From an uncultured Bacteroidales bacterium (GTDB taxonomy: Bacteria > Bacteroidota > Bacteroidia > Bacteroidales > Bacteroidaceae), in assembly GCA_902803195.1 (NCBI GenBank), contig CADCOX010000277.1, positions 1-5,183 on the forward strand: 5,183 bases of DNA, read 5' to 3'. Each line of letters opens with the position of its first letter. Position 1 is the stretch's first letter. Made by a program: the position numbers and the translations under genes. The notes under the pieces are model-generated. The model was given only the letters and a program-made list of their open reading frames with translations. It was not told the origin of the DNA and did no database searches. This document shows, one piece after another, positions 1 to 4,889 of the stretch.

Positions 1-468
1 CTTGACACCACGAACCAACACGCGACCGGCATCCTCCAACTTGAAGAAGTTCAGGCAGAGCTGGTATTGCGCGAGGATGCTGTCGAAAAGTTCAGGAAGT
101 GTGGCAGCACCAACAAGCAGGATAGCCATCTTCTTGACGGGGAACGTATCCCTAATGGGATTATGACAGCGGTCGATGACGGCCTTCAGCTGTGCACTCA
201 GTCCGTAGAAATACACTGGCGAGGCTATCACGAGCATGTCGGCATGAGCCATTTTCTCGTAGATAATCGCCATATCGTCCTTCTGTACACAAGTATTGTC
301 TTTGCTCTTAAAGCAAGCGTTACATCCCATGCAGGGATTGACCTTGTAATCGCGTACAGGCATGATTTCTACATGGTGCTTCTGCGAGGCTCCTTTGACA
401 AATGCCTCCACCAATAAATCTGTATTGCCGCCCTTCCGAGGGCTTCCTGAGAGAATCAGTATATTCAT
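1..468 (-). CDS. Flavodoxin-fold NAD(P)H/FMN-dependent oxidoreductase, iron-sulfur flavoprotein-like (3' end missing)
   Basis: Translating the minus strand from the ATG at 466-468 gives 156 open codons up to the window edge, so the C-terminus is missing; the family is usually about 180-210 residues. The N-terminus is a typical flavodoxin-like first strand and FMN phosphate loop (MNILILSGSPRKGGNT, residues 1-16). A second flavin-loop motif, SPVYFYGLSAQLKAVIDR, lies at about 83-100. Between them is a cysteine cluster, C46-x2-C49-x2-C52-x7-C60, followed by KDDM. Compact cysteine motifs of this kind bind a 4Fe-4S cluster in archaeal-type iron-sulfur flavoproteins, but many plain NADPH-FMN reductases keep only part of the motif, so cluster binding is an inference. 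The expected role is cytoplasmic electron transfer or reduction of small molecules such as quinones or nitro compounds; the substrate is unknown. The gene has its own promoter at 501-532 and is separated by 130 bp from the operon upstream. Confidence 0.88.
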   Translation of the reverse strand, partial: MNILILSGSPRKGGNTDLLVEAFVKGASQKHHVEIMPVRDYKVNPCMGCNACFKSKDNTCVQKDDMAIIYEKMAHADMLVIASPVYFYGLSAQLKAVIDRCHNPIRDTFPVKKMAILLVGAATLPELFDSILAQYQLCLNFFKLEDAGRVLVRGVK

Positions 469-497
469 ATCACTGTAATTCCAATTAATGTTTTCAA

Positions 498-566
498 CTG
501 CAAAATTACACATAATTACCGAGATAGCCAAACACTTGGGATAAACTGCAACGATTTGTGATGAAT
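498..566 (-). repeat. 69-bp promoter-bearing repeat, copy 1
   Basis: This stretch aligns without gaps to 3701-3769, with about 57 of 69 positions identical by hand count. Conservation covers both promoter boxes and the spacer. It also reaches about 34 bp upstream of the -33 box, where the minus strand reads GCAGTTTATCCCAA just before the TTTG box. The upstream part is not needed for core promoter function, so it may be a regulator site or UP-like element, or the trace of a duplicated promoter. No clear dyad symmetry is visible in it. Confidence 0.75.
501..532 (-). promoter_or_regulatory. Bacteroidetes-type promoter of the flavoprotein gene
   Basis: Read on the minus strand, TTTG (529-532) is followed by a 20-bp spacer and TAATTTTG (501-508). 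This matches the -33 TTTG / -7 TAnnTTTG consensus used by the Bacteroidetes primary sigma factor. The -7 box ends 32 nt before the ATG at 468, which leaves room for a short A/T-rich leader without a strong Shine-Dalgarno. The same arrangement with the same spacer length occurs at 3704-3735. Confidence 0.75.
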
Positions 567-598
567 TAGGCTTCAGTCAGCGAACCTGTGTTCATGAA

Positions 599-1453
599 CT
601 ATTTCGTAAACGAACCAATCTCTATCAGATTACCATCGGGGTCGGCCACATAACTGGTGCGCTGTCCCCAAGGCTCTGTGGTGGGAGGAAGAACAGAGGC
701 AGCACCATTCGCGAGTGCATCCTGGTATTCCTTATCGACGTCAGCGAAGGTGGGAACGTTGAATGCCAATTCCATCGTACCATTGAAGCCCTCGGGATAC
801 TGAAACTTCTGAGAAACCATCTGTTCGAAAGCATCACGCGGATAAAGGATGATACGCATGTCGCCTAATGTCATCTCAACATTAGGTTGGATGCCGTCCC
901 AATCGGTGGTGAATCCGAATGTCTTCGTGTAGAAATCGACTATCGCTTTGTTGTCGCGAGTGAAAAGCCCCACGGTGTTGAATTTGAATCTATTCATTGT
1001 TATTTCTTTATTTTTTTTCATTTTTACTCCCGGCCAGTAGCACCATGCAATAATGGCGGGAACGAGAGATGATATAAACTGCAACCAGGTGAAATCGTGG
1101 ATACAGCTAATGCCTCCAGCCAGGGCGCGAAGGCTATAGAGCACAACGATGGTGATGATGGCTGTGCGCGTCAGGGGCAAGTGGCGGATGTCGCCTGTGG
1201 CAGAGAGAGCATAAAGTCCTGCCAAACAAAAGGCGAGGACAAGACCGATGGTCAGGGCATACAGCATCCAGACATGTCCAAACACCATCTGATACATAAT
1301 TTCACGGATGCCGTAGGCTTCGAATGCCTCGTCCAAAGTGAACAGGCAGCCGATGTGCCCAATGGCTATAAGGAAGTGGAGCGCTGCTCCGAGTCGTAAT
1401 CGACGGCGGCCACAATGGCGAATATGGATTCTTTCTGTTTTCATTATGTTCAT
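599..1453 (-). CDS. Four-helix membrane domain fused to a VOC/glyoxalase-family domain
   Basis: The 284-residue frame joins two different modules. Residues 1-144 start with a basic N-terminus (RHCGRRRLR) and carry four hydrophobic segments at about 21-41, 60-84, 95-115 and 122-140, ending in CYWPGVK; I do not recognise the family of this part. Residues 153-284 form a complete VOC domain: an N-terminal beta-alpha unit with RDNKAIVDFYTKTFGF, then the second half with WGQRTSYVADPDGNLIEIGSF, containing the usual DPDGN turn and a conserved Glu. The position that is often the first metal-ligand His appears to be Asn (FNTVGLF), so metal-dependent glyoxalase activity is doubtful; binding or resistance roles are possible. 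The linker (145-152, MKKNKEIT) looks like an intergenic leader, and residue 153 is Met with an A-rich upstream stretch. The VOC part may therefore be a separate gene at 599-997. The gene is last in the operon, 33 nt after the MBL gene. A second Met at residue 4 is an alternative start. Confidence 0.8.
   Translation of the reverse strand: MNIMKTERIHIRHCGRRRLRLGAALHFLIAIGHIGCLFTLDEAFEAYGIREIMYQMVFGHVWMLYALTIGLVLAFCLAGLYALSATGDIRHLPLTRTAIITIVVLYSLRALAGGISCIHDFTWLQFISSLVPAIIAWCYWPGVKMKKNKEITMNRFKFNTVGLFTRDNKAIVDFYTKTFGFTTDWDGIQPNVEMTLGDMRIILYPRDAFEQMVSQKFQYPEGFNGTMELAFNVPTFADVDKEYQDALANGAASVLPPTTEPWGQRTSYVADPDGNLIEIGSFTK
1011..1018 (-). repeat. A8 homopolymer in the membrane-VOC linker
   Basis: The coding strand has eight consecutive A residues directly after an ATG (1019-1021) in the linker between the membrane and VOC modules. 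With eight, the frame stays open into the VOC ATG at 995-997. With seven, the upstream frame would stop at a TAA two bases before that ATG. With nine, it would stop at a TAA directly after the run. The tract therefore decides whether one or two proteins are made. Confidence 0.7.
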
Positions 1454-1486
1454 TAATAGTGTCTTGTGGGTTTATTACCGTTTTCA

Positions 1487-2293
1487 TTAATTCGGTATAT
1501 GACTCTTTACGGTTGTTGCAAATAAAGGGTTTGCCTGCAAATGTTTATTACCAAGAATAGAACACACTTGTCCGATAAAATCACCGTTTATATCTTCATT
1601 TAATGCTTTGACAACAGCATTATCAATAGCAGAAATGACATCCAAGGCTTCAGATGCTTTCTGTTGTAGTTCCTGTGACGTATATGCTTTATCCCAAGCA
1701 GGATAGAATGTGGTGATATTATCAAACAGTGCTATCTTTTTGATACTTTCTTTTGCTTGTTTTGGATTGATGTAGATAGGAATATCTCCTTTTACAGGAA
1801 TAGTATCTCCAATGAACGCATAGGAATCAACAATATAGGAAAGTTCATCAACAGAATGTCCAGGAGTCTCCATGACATTTATAGTTATGCCATCTTCGAG
1901 AGTGATACTGTCTCCATTTTTTACGATACAATCTATTTGAGTGGATTGCCCTGCCAAAGAATAGAAATTAGGTATTGGGCGTTCACGGAATTGCTTGTTA
2001 ATATTCTCAATCCAAGGTCGCTCTCCATCACTTGCATAGATTTTACATCCTGTTTTCTGTTTGAAATATGCTGCAGTACCTATGTGGTCTGGATGTGCAT
2101 GAGTTAGGAAGATGGATTTGATATCAGAAACATTTTTGCCGATAAACATAAGATATTCCTCAATCAGCACCTCGCTTCCCGCAACTCCAGAATCAATCAT
2201 ATAGATATTTTTGCCTTCGATGAGGTAAACGAAAACATAACGGGCTATATCTGGAGTGACATTGAAATCGATCTTTATCTGGTGAATCTTCAT
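1487..2293 (-). CDS. Metallo-beta-lactamase-fold hydrolase
   Basis: This 268-residue cytoplasmic protein has the MBL-fold signature THAHPDH (H65, H67, D69, H70), a third-position His in ETPGHS (H146) and the bridging Asp in FIGD (D163). These give a complete site 1 and most of site 2. The last His that usually completes site 2, in a PGHG-like turn, is not seen: the corresponding stretch reads TTFYPAWDKAY (about 194-204). Metal content or substrate may therefore differ from glyoxalase II-like members. The C-terminal 60 residues are helical and could close the active site. No signal peptide is present, which argues against a secreted beta-lactamase. Its start lies 3 nt after the stop of the DUF1330 gene, so the two are almost certainly co-translated. 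Base composition is strikingly AT-rich (about 32-33% GC in sampled 60-base lines) against 55-63% in nearby operon genes, which suggests separate acquisition. Function beyond the fold is unknown. Confidence 0.9.
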   Translation of the reverse strand: MKIHQIKIDFNVTPDIARYVFVYLIEGKNIYMIDSGVAGSEVLIEEYLMFIGKNVSDIKSIFLTHAHPDHIGTAAYFKQKTGCKIYASDGERPWIENINKQFRERPIPNFYSLAGQSTQIDCIVKNGDSITLEDGITINVMETPGHSVDELSYIVDSYAFIGDTIPVKGDIPIYINPKQAKESIKKIALFDNITTFYPAWDKAYTSQELQQKASEALDVISAIDNAVVKALNEDINGDFIGQVCSILGNKHLQANPLFATTVKSHIPN

Positions 2294-2296
2294 ATG

Positions 2297-2587
2297 CTAT
2301 TCTTCTACTATTATTGCCCTTGCATCAACGGAGTCCATTCTCATTTGCATTATTGATTTATATTCCTTTGATGCAAAGCATTGATTCAGAATCTCCTTTG
2401 AAGGAAATTTAATGATAATTATTCTTTGTGGAGTCCTGTTAGGGTGAAGAGAAGTGACTTTTTCTGAACGAATAAGATATTCACCTCCATATTTCTCCAC
2501 GATAGGTTTTACCTTCTGGATATATTCATCATAGCAACCTCGTGAATCGGGGTTGTTTATGTATGTGTCGATGATAAAATAGCACAT
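2297..2587 (-). CDS. DUF1330 family protein (dimeric alpha/beta barrel)
   Basis: The 96-residue product has the usual DUF1330 length and layout. It has a short first strand (CYFIIDTYI) and a helix with YDEYIQKVKPIVEKYGGEYL (about 19-38). A strand around RIIIIKFPSKE (about 55-65) is followed by a helix ending in the typical S-x-EY-x-x-I element (ASKEYKSIMQMR), then a last strand (ARAIIVEE). The family folds as a ferredoxin-like dimeric barrel and has no generally established reaction. The gene lies 7 nt after the GyrI-like gene and 3 nt before the MBL gene. It shares the low GC content of the MBL gene, so those two look like a unit. The start ATG at 2585-2587 gives the full domain. Confidence 0.85.
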   Translation of the reverse strand: MCYFIIDTYINNPDSRGCYDEYIQKVKPIVEKYGGEYLIRSEKVTSLHPNRTPQRIIIIKFPSKEILNQCFASKEYKSIMQMRMDSVDARAIIVEE

Positions 2588-2594
2588 AGCAATA

Positions 2595-3146
2595 TTAATC
2601 TTCCAAAGGCATCATTACGCCACATAGGTAATCGGGCGACTCGATGTCGGTGCCGTTGTACCATTCCATCGTCATGGCGTTGTTGGAGCAATGGAATTCT
2701 GGGTGCTGGGGCAGCCACTCATTATAGAACTTATGGTACTGCCGTTGGAAGGCTTTCATGCCGCCCTCGAAATGAACCTTCAGCCACTTGCCGCTGTGGA
2801 TGGGAAAGAGTTGCATACCCTCAGGCACGCTGCCACCCTTATAAATGCCGCCAATCACGTAGGTGAAGGTCTTGTCGCTGCAAGTGCCGAAATTAATCTC
2901 GGCACAGGTCATGCAATTGTGGTTGGGGATGTCGCAGGTACAGAGTCCGAACTCGCCGACGCCGTTGTCGATGGCTGCCTGCTGAAATGTGTCTGGCGTC
3001 TTATGCTCCATAAACACGGGCTTAATAATCCTTTCTACATACTCGCCCCAAAACTTAGGGCACTCTTCCTGACCCTTGCAGAATGCGATTTCCTTAGCCA
3101 TGCCGATAATCTGCACCCCGTCTAACGTAATAATCTCGTGTTTCAT
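2595..3146 (-). CDS. GyrI-like / AraC effector-binding domain protein with a cysteine-rich insert
   Basis: This 183-residue protein looks like a stand-alone GyrI-like small-molecule-binding domain with no DNA-binding region. The first strand is ITLDGVQIIGMAKEI (6-20) and the domain ends with HFEGGMKAFQRQYHKFYNEWLP (about 125-146) and MEWYNGTDIESPDYLCGVMMPL. The MEWY and late acidic residues match the usual ligand-pocket region. It is longer than typical members (about 155-160). The extra length falls in the middle, around C69-x-C71-x6-C78-x2-C81-x7-C89, with further Cys at 23, 29, 153 and 175. Such a cluster could bind metal or sense redox state, which is inference. Relatives act as effector sensors, and some stand-alone members have been reported to hydrolyse cyclopropanoid cytotoxins, which would fit a detoxification operon. 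It starts 5 nt after the GNAT stop, behind an A-rich leader. Confidence 0.82.
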   Translation of the reverse strand: MKHEIITLDGVQIIGMAKEIAFCKGQEECPKFWGEYVERIIKPVFMEHKTPDTFQQAAIDNGVGEFGLCTCDIPNHNCMTCAEINFGTCSDKTFTYVIGGIYKGGSVPEGMQLFPIHSGKWLKVHFEGGMKAFQRQYHKFYNEWLPQHPEFHCSNNAMTMEWYNGTDIESPDYLCGVMMPLED

Positions 3147-3151
3147 CTTTC

Positions 3152-3682
3152 TTATATTTTTTTGTTTTTGTACTCAAAGAAATAGAAGTCCGTCCAGCCG
3201 GTGTTCTGGGCGTAGAGGTGCTGCATGCCACGATACTCGAAGCCGAGACGCTCGTAGATCTTGTGGGCGGGCGTATTCGAGGCAAGGGCATCGAGGCGGA
3301 TAGCCTGCATGCCTTTGCTGCGGGCGAGACGGATGGCTTCGCGAATCATTTCCGAACCAATGCCTGTGCCCTGACTGTCTGGACTAACGGCAAGGATATG
3401 AATCACAGCCACCTTGTTGTCAAGCACCTGCTGCATCCAATTGATGGCGTGATAGTCCTCGCCCTGATACATCGTCACTGCCATCGCGCCGACAATAGCG
3501 CTGTTGGCACGATATAAATACATACTCTCCTCGTCGATATATGCACGGATGCCTTCAACCGTCGGGTGTTTGCCCTTGCTCCATCGGGCATAGGTAGCCA
3601 TTTCTGGCGTACGCTCCGTCACATCATCATAAAAAGCGATGATGGCTTCAAAGTCGTTTTGTGTTGCTAATTCCAATTTCAT
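3152..3682 (-). CDS. GNAT-family N-acetyltransferase
   Basis: The 176-residue product is a single GNAT domain that would transfer an acetyl group from acetyl-CoA to an amine; the acceptor is unknown. Motif A is clear: the beta-4 strand VIHILAVSPDSQGTGIGSEM (93-112) contains the QGTGIG pyrophosphate-binding loop (104-109). Motif B follows, with LDALASNTPAHKIYERLGF (130-148) giving the N-x-x-A-x-x-x-Y-x-x-x-GF pattern. The start is taken at the ATG of 3680-3682 (MKLELATQND). The frame is open up to 3730, but that extension would place the start between the two promoter boxes and add residues (MSRLLCVILQ...) that do not fit the family. It is the first gene of a five-gene operon and lies directly behind the promoter at 3704-3735. 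Its end and the next gene are 5 nt apart. Confidence 0.92.
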   Translation of the reverse strand: MKLELATQNDFEAIIAFYDDVTERTPEMATYARWSKGKHPTVEGIRAYIDEESMYLYRANSAIVGAMAVTMYQGEDYHAINWMQQVLDNKVAVIHILAVSPDSQGTGIGSEMIREAIRLARSKGMQAIRLDALASNTPAHKIYERLGFEYRGMQHLYAQNTGWTDFYFFEYKNKKI

Positions 3683-3700
3683 AATCTTATTTGTTTGACG

Positions 3701-3769
3701 CTGCAAAATTACGCATAACAGCCGAGACAACCAAACATTTGGGATAAACTGCGTTGATTAGTGACGAAT
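3701..3769 (-). repeat. 69-bp promoter-bearing repeat, copy 2
   Basis: This is the partner of 498-566, aligned without gaps. Shared blocks include CTGCAAAATTAC, CATAA, CCGAGA and TTGGGATAAACTGC (plus-strand reading). Differences are scattered single bases, as expected for two old copies under selection. In both copies the outer end lies exactly 32 nt from the stop codon of the upstream gene, although those 32 nt are not similar to each other. Confidence 0.75.
3704..3735 (-). promoter_or_regulatory. Bacteroidetes-type promoter of the GNAT operon
   Basis: On the minus strand TTTG (3732-3735), a 20-bp spacer and TAATTTTG (3704-3711) match the Bacteroidetes -33/-7 consensus. The -7 box ends 21 nt before the ATG at 3682, so the leader should be only about 15 nt. 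This decides the GNAT start, because a longer frame would begin inside the promoter. It should drive the five genes down to 599, as no other promoter-like pair is visible in the short gaps between them. Confidence 0.78.
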
Positions 3770-3805
3770 AGCATGACTCTGCACTTTCTTAATCGCATTT
3801 TTCAT
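3758..3805 (-). other. Possible 15-codon ORF overlapping the phosphatidyltransferase stop
   Basis: An ATG at 3803-3805 overlaps the TGA of the preceding gene as ATGA and opens a 15-residue frame (MKNAIKKVQSHAIRH) that stops inside the 69-bp repeat. ATGA overlaps allow translational coupling, so it could be a small peptide, a gene remnant or chance. It has no recognisable family, and chance is the most likely explanation. Confidence 0.2.
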
Positions 3806-4299
3806 TGGTATATCTTTTTCGTTCTTATATAATGTCCCTCTTGTATGGCGGCAAGCGTAGCGACAACTGCGACGATAATGATGGGAACGACGGAAACAAA
3901 CGTCATTGGGACTGCGATGAAGAGCAGGAATCCTGTTGCCTTGTTCGCGAGGGTGTGAGGGAAAGTACAGCGCCCATACTTCACGAGGGCTGATATTTGA
4001 TTCACAACTTTGATTATGACGATTACTCCTGCCCACAGCCATAGCCATTGTGGAAGATCGAGTATCGGCAGGAGCAAAGGGCACAAACACGCTACGAAGC
4101 AGATGTCTGCCACGCTATCCAGCAACGCTCCCGTCTTGGTGACACACTTTAGCCTTCTTGCCAGCCATCCGTCGGCTATGTCGCTGATGCCGCAGAGAGC
4201 ATAGACAAACCAAAACGCCACACCCGATACATCACAAAGGAGCAGACCCAAAGAGCCTACAATTCTGAGTAGAGTTATGATGTTTGGCAACAGAGTCAT
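3802..4299 (-). CDS. CDP-alcohol phosphatidyltransferase family integral membrane enzyme
   Basis: The 165-residue product contains the complete family signature D-x2-D-G-x2-A-R-x8-G-x3-D-x3-D: D40, D43, G44, A47, R48, G57, D61 and D65. These aspartates bind the divalent metal and CDP-lipid and catalyse transfer of a phosphatidyl group to an alcohol, with release of CMP, at the inner membrane. Hydrophobic segments lie at about 5-22, 26-38, 62-80, 85-106, 120-133 and 136-152, consistent with the six-helix fold. The N-terminal LPNIITLLRIVGS resembles the start of phosphatidylglycerophosphate synthases and related enzymes. The protein is shorter than most PgsA or PssA proteins, and the acceptor alcohol cannot be fixed from sequence; a housekeeping PgsA is not assumed. 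It follows the isochorismatase gene by 77 nt and ends 32 nt before the repeat at 3701-3769, probably as the last gene of its operon. Confidence 0.9.
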   Translation of the reverse strand: MTLLPNIITLLRIVGSLGLLLCDVSGVAFWFVYALCGISDIADGWLARRLKCVTKTGALLDSVADICFVACLCPLLLPILDLPQWLWLWAGVIVIIKVVNQISALVKYGRCTFPHTLANKATGFLLFIAVPMTFVSVVPIIIVAVVATLAAIQEGHYIRTKKIYQ

Positions 4300-4376
4300 C
4301 TTATTTCGATTTCATCGCAATTCCAATCTCAACACTCTGATGTGGTGCCCATCCTGCAAGAGGCCCCACAGTTCTT
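4300..4376 (-). other. 77-nt gap with a possible 22-codon ORF
   Basis: This gap is the longest between genes in its operon. An ATG at 4378-4380 overlaps the isochorismatase TGA as ATGA and opens a 22-residue frame ending at 4312 (MKELWGLLQD...RLELR). It matches no family I know. No promoter pair or hairpin is visible in the gap. It may be a coupling peptide, the decayed start of a lost gene, or chance. Confidence 0.2.
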
Positions 4377-4871
4377 TCATTGTTTGTAATCGGCAAGCGT
4401 TTTGACCTCACAGCCTTTGCTTTCGTAGTAGGCGAACATCTCTGGTAGCTTCTTCTGGTCATAACTGGTGATGCAGTCAGAGAGGACATGTACCGTGAAG
4501 CCCGTCTTGGCCATATTGAAACACGTCGATTTCACGCAGGCCGTAGCGTCTGCACCTACCACGTAGAACTCATTGATGCCGTTTGCCGTGATAAATGCAG
4601 CAAACGCCTCGCTTGTAAGAGCATTGCTTTTCGTCTTCACGAAGATATTGCCTGACACGACCTTCATCTCAGGTACCAGTTCCTCACCCTTACTGCCAGG
4701 CTTGAACGTTCTCGTAGCAGCGGTGATGTTGTTATGCTTGATGTATACGATGTGCATTCCCTCGGCCATAGCCCATTCGATGGCGGCATTGATGTTGTCG
4801 ATAATGTCACGATAGTGCTTAGTGATGTCATTCTGTATGTCGATAACGACAAGTGCTTTATTGTTCATCAT
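4377..4871 (-). CDS. Isochorismatase-family cysteine hydrolase
   Basis: The 164-residue product shows the Asp-Lys-Cys triad of the isochorismatase-like superfamily: D11 in LVVIDIQND, K79 in IFVKTKSNAL, and nucleophile C112 in VVGADATACV, with the usual non-proline peptide region just before the Cys. The following helix (CVKSTCFNMAKTGFTVHVLSDC, 112-133) is also typical. Members hydrolyse amides or vinyl ethers such as nicotinamide, carbamoyl or isochorismate-like substrates. The missing C-terminal extension and short length fit a general cysteine hydrolase better than EntB. The substrate is unknown. It begins with two Met codons (4869-4871 and 4866-4868), either of which could be used, behind an A-rich leader. 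It lies 18 nt after the peptidase stop, so the two are co-transcribed. Confidence 0.9.
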   Translation of the reverse strand: MMNNKALVVIDIQNDITKHYRDIIDNINAAIEWAMAEGMHIVYIKHNNITAATRTFKPGSKGEELVPEMKVVSGNIFVKTKSNALTSEAFAAFITANGINEFYVVGADATACVKSTCFNMAKTGFTVHVLSDCITSYDQKKLPEMFAYYESKGCEVKTLADYKQ

Positions 4872-4889
4872 TTATTTAGTTCTTTCTTT

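Noticed and set aside
67..417. Plus-strand ORF of 116 codons
   Set aside because: It lies fully antisense to the flavoprotein gene, whose reading frame has clear FMN-binding and cysteine motifs; the plus-strand translation resembles no family.
569..586. Possible terminator hairpin downstream of the VOC gene (GGTT...AGCC on the minus strand)
   Set aside because: Only about four pairs form, including a G-T wobble, and no U-rich tail follows, so a terminator call is not supported.
590..599. Perfect 10-bp palindrome GTTCATGAAC at the end of the VOC gene
   Set aside because: It is short, has no loop and no T-run, and overlaps the stop codon; it supports neither a terminator nor a clear operator.
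1302..1487. 61-codon minus-strand ORF starting at the MBL stop (MKTVINPQD...)
   Set aside because: It runs out of frame through the membrane-domain coding region; the 284-codon frame has the hydrophobic segments expected of a real protein.
2691..3125. Plus-strand ORF of 144 codons
   Set aside because: It is antisense to the GyrI-like gene, which has a recognisable domain and fits the operon; the long antisense frame is a by-product of GC-rich codon use.
3683..3730. N-terminal extension of the GNAT protein to an ATG at 3728-3730
   Set aside because: This start lies between the -33 and -7 boxes of a well-matched promoter, and the extra 16 residues do not belong to the GNAT fold.
498..3769. 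The region between the two 69-bp copies as a mobile element bounded by direct repeats
   Set aside because: The copies contain working promoter boxes correctly placed ahead of genes, differ at about 12 positions, and no transposase or integrase lies between them; shared regulation or promoter duplication is simpler.
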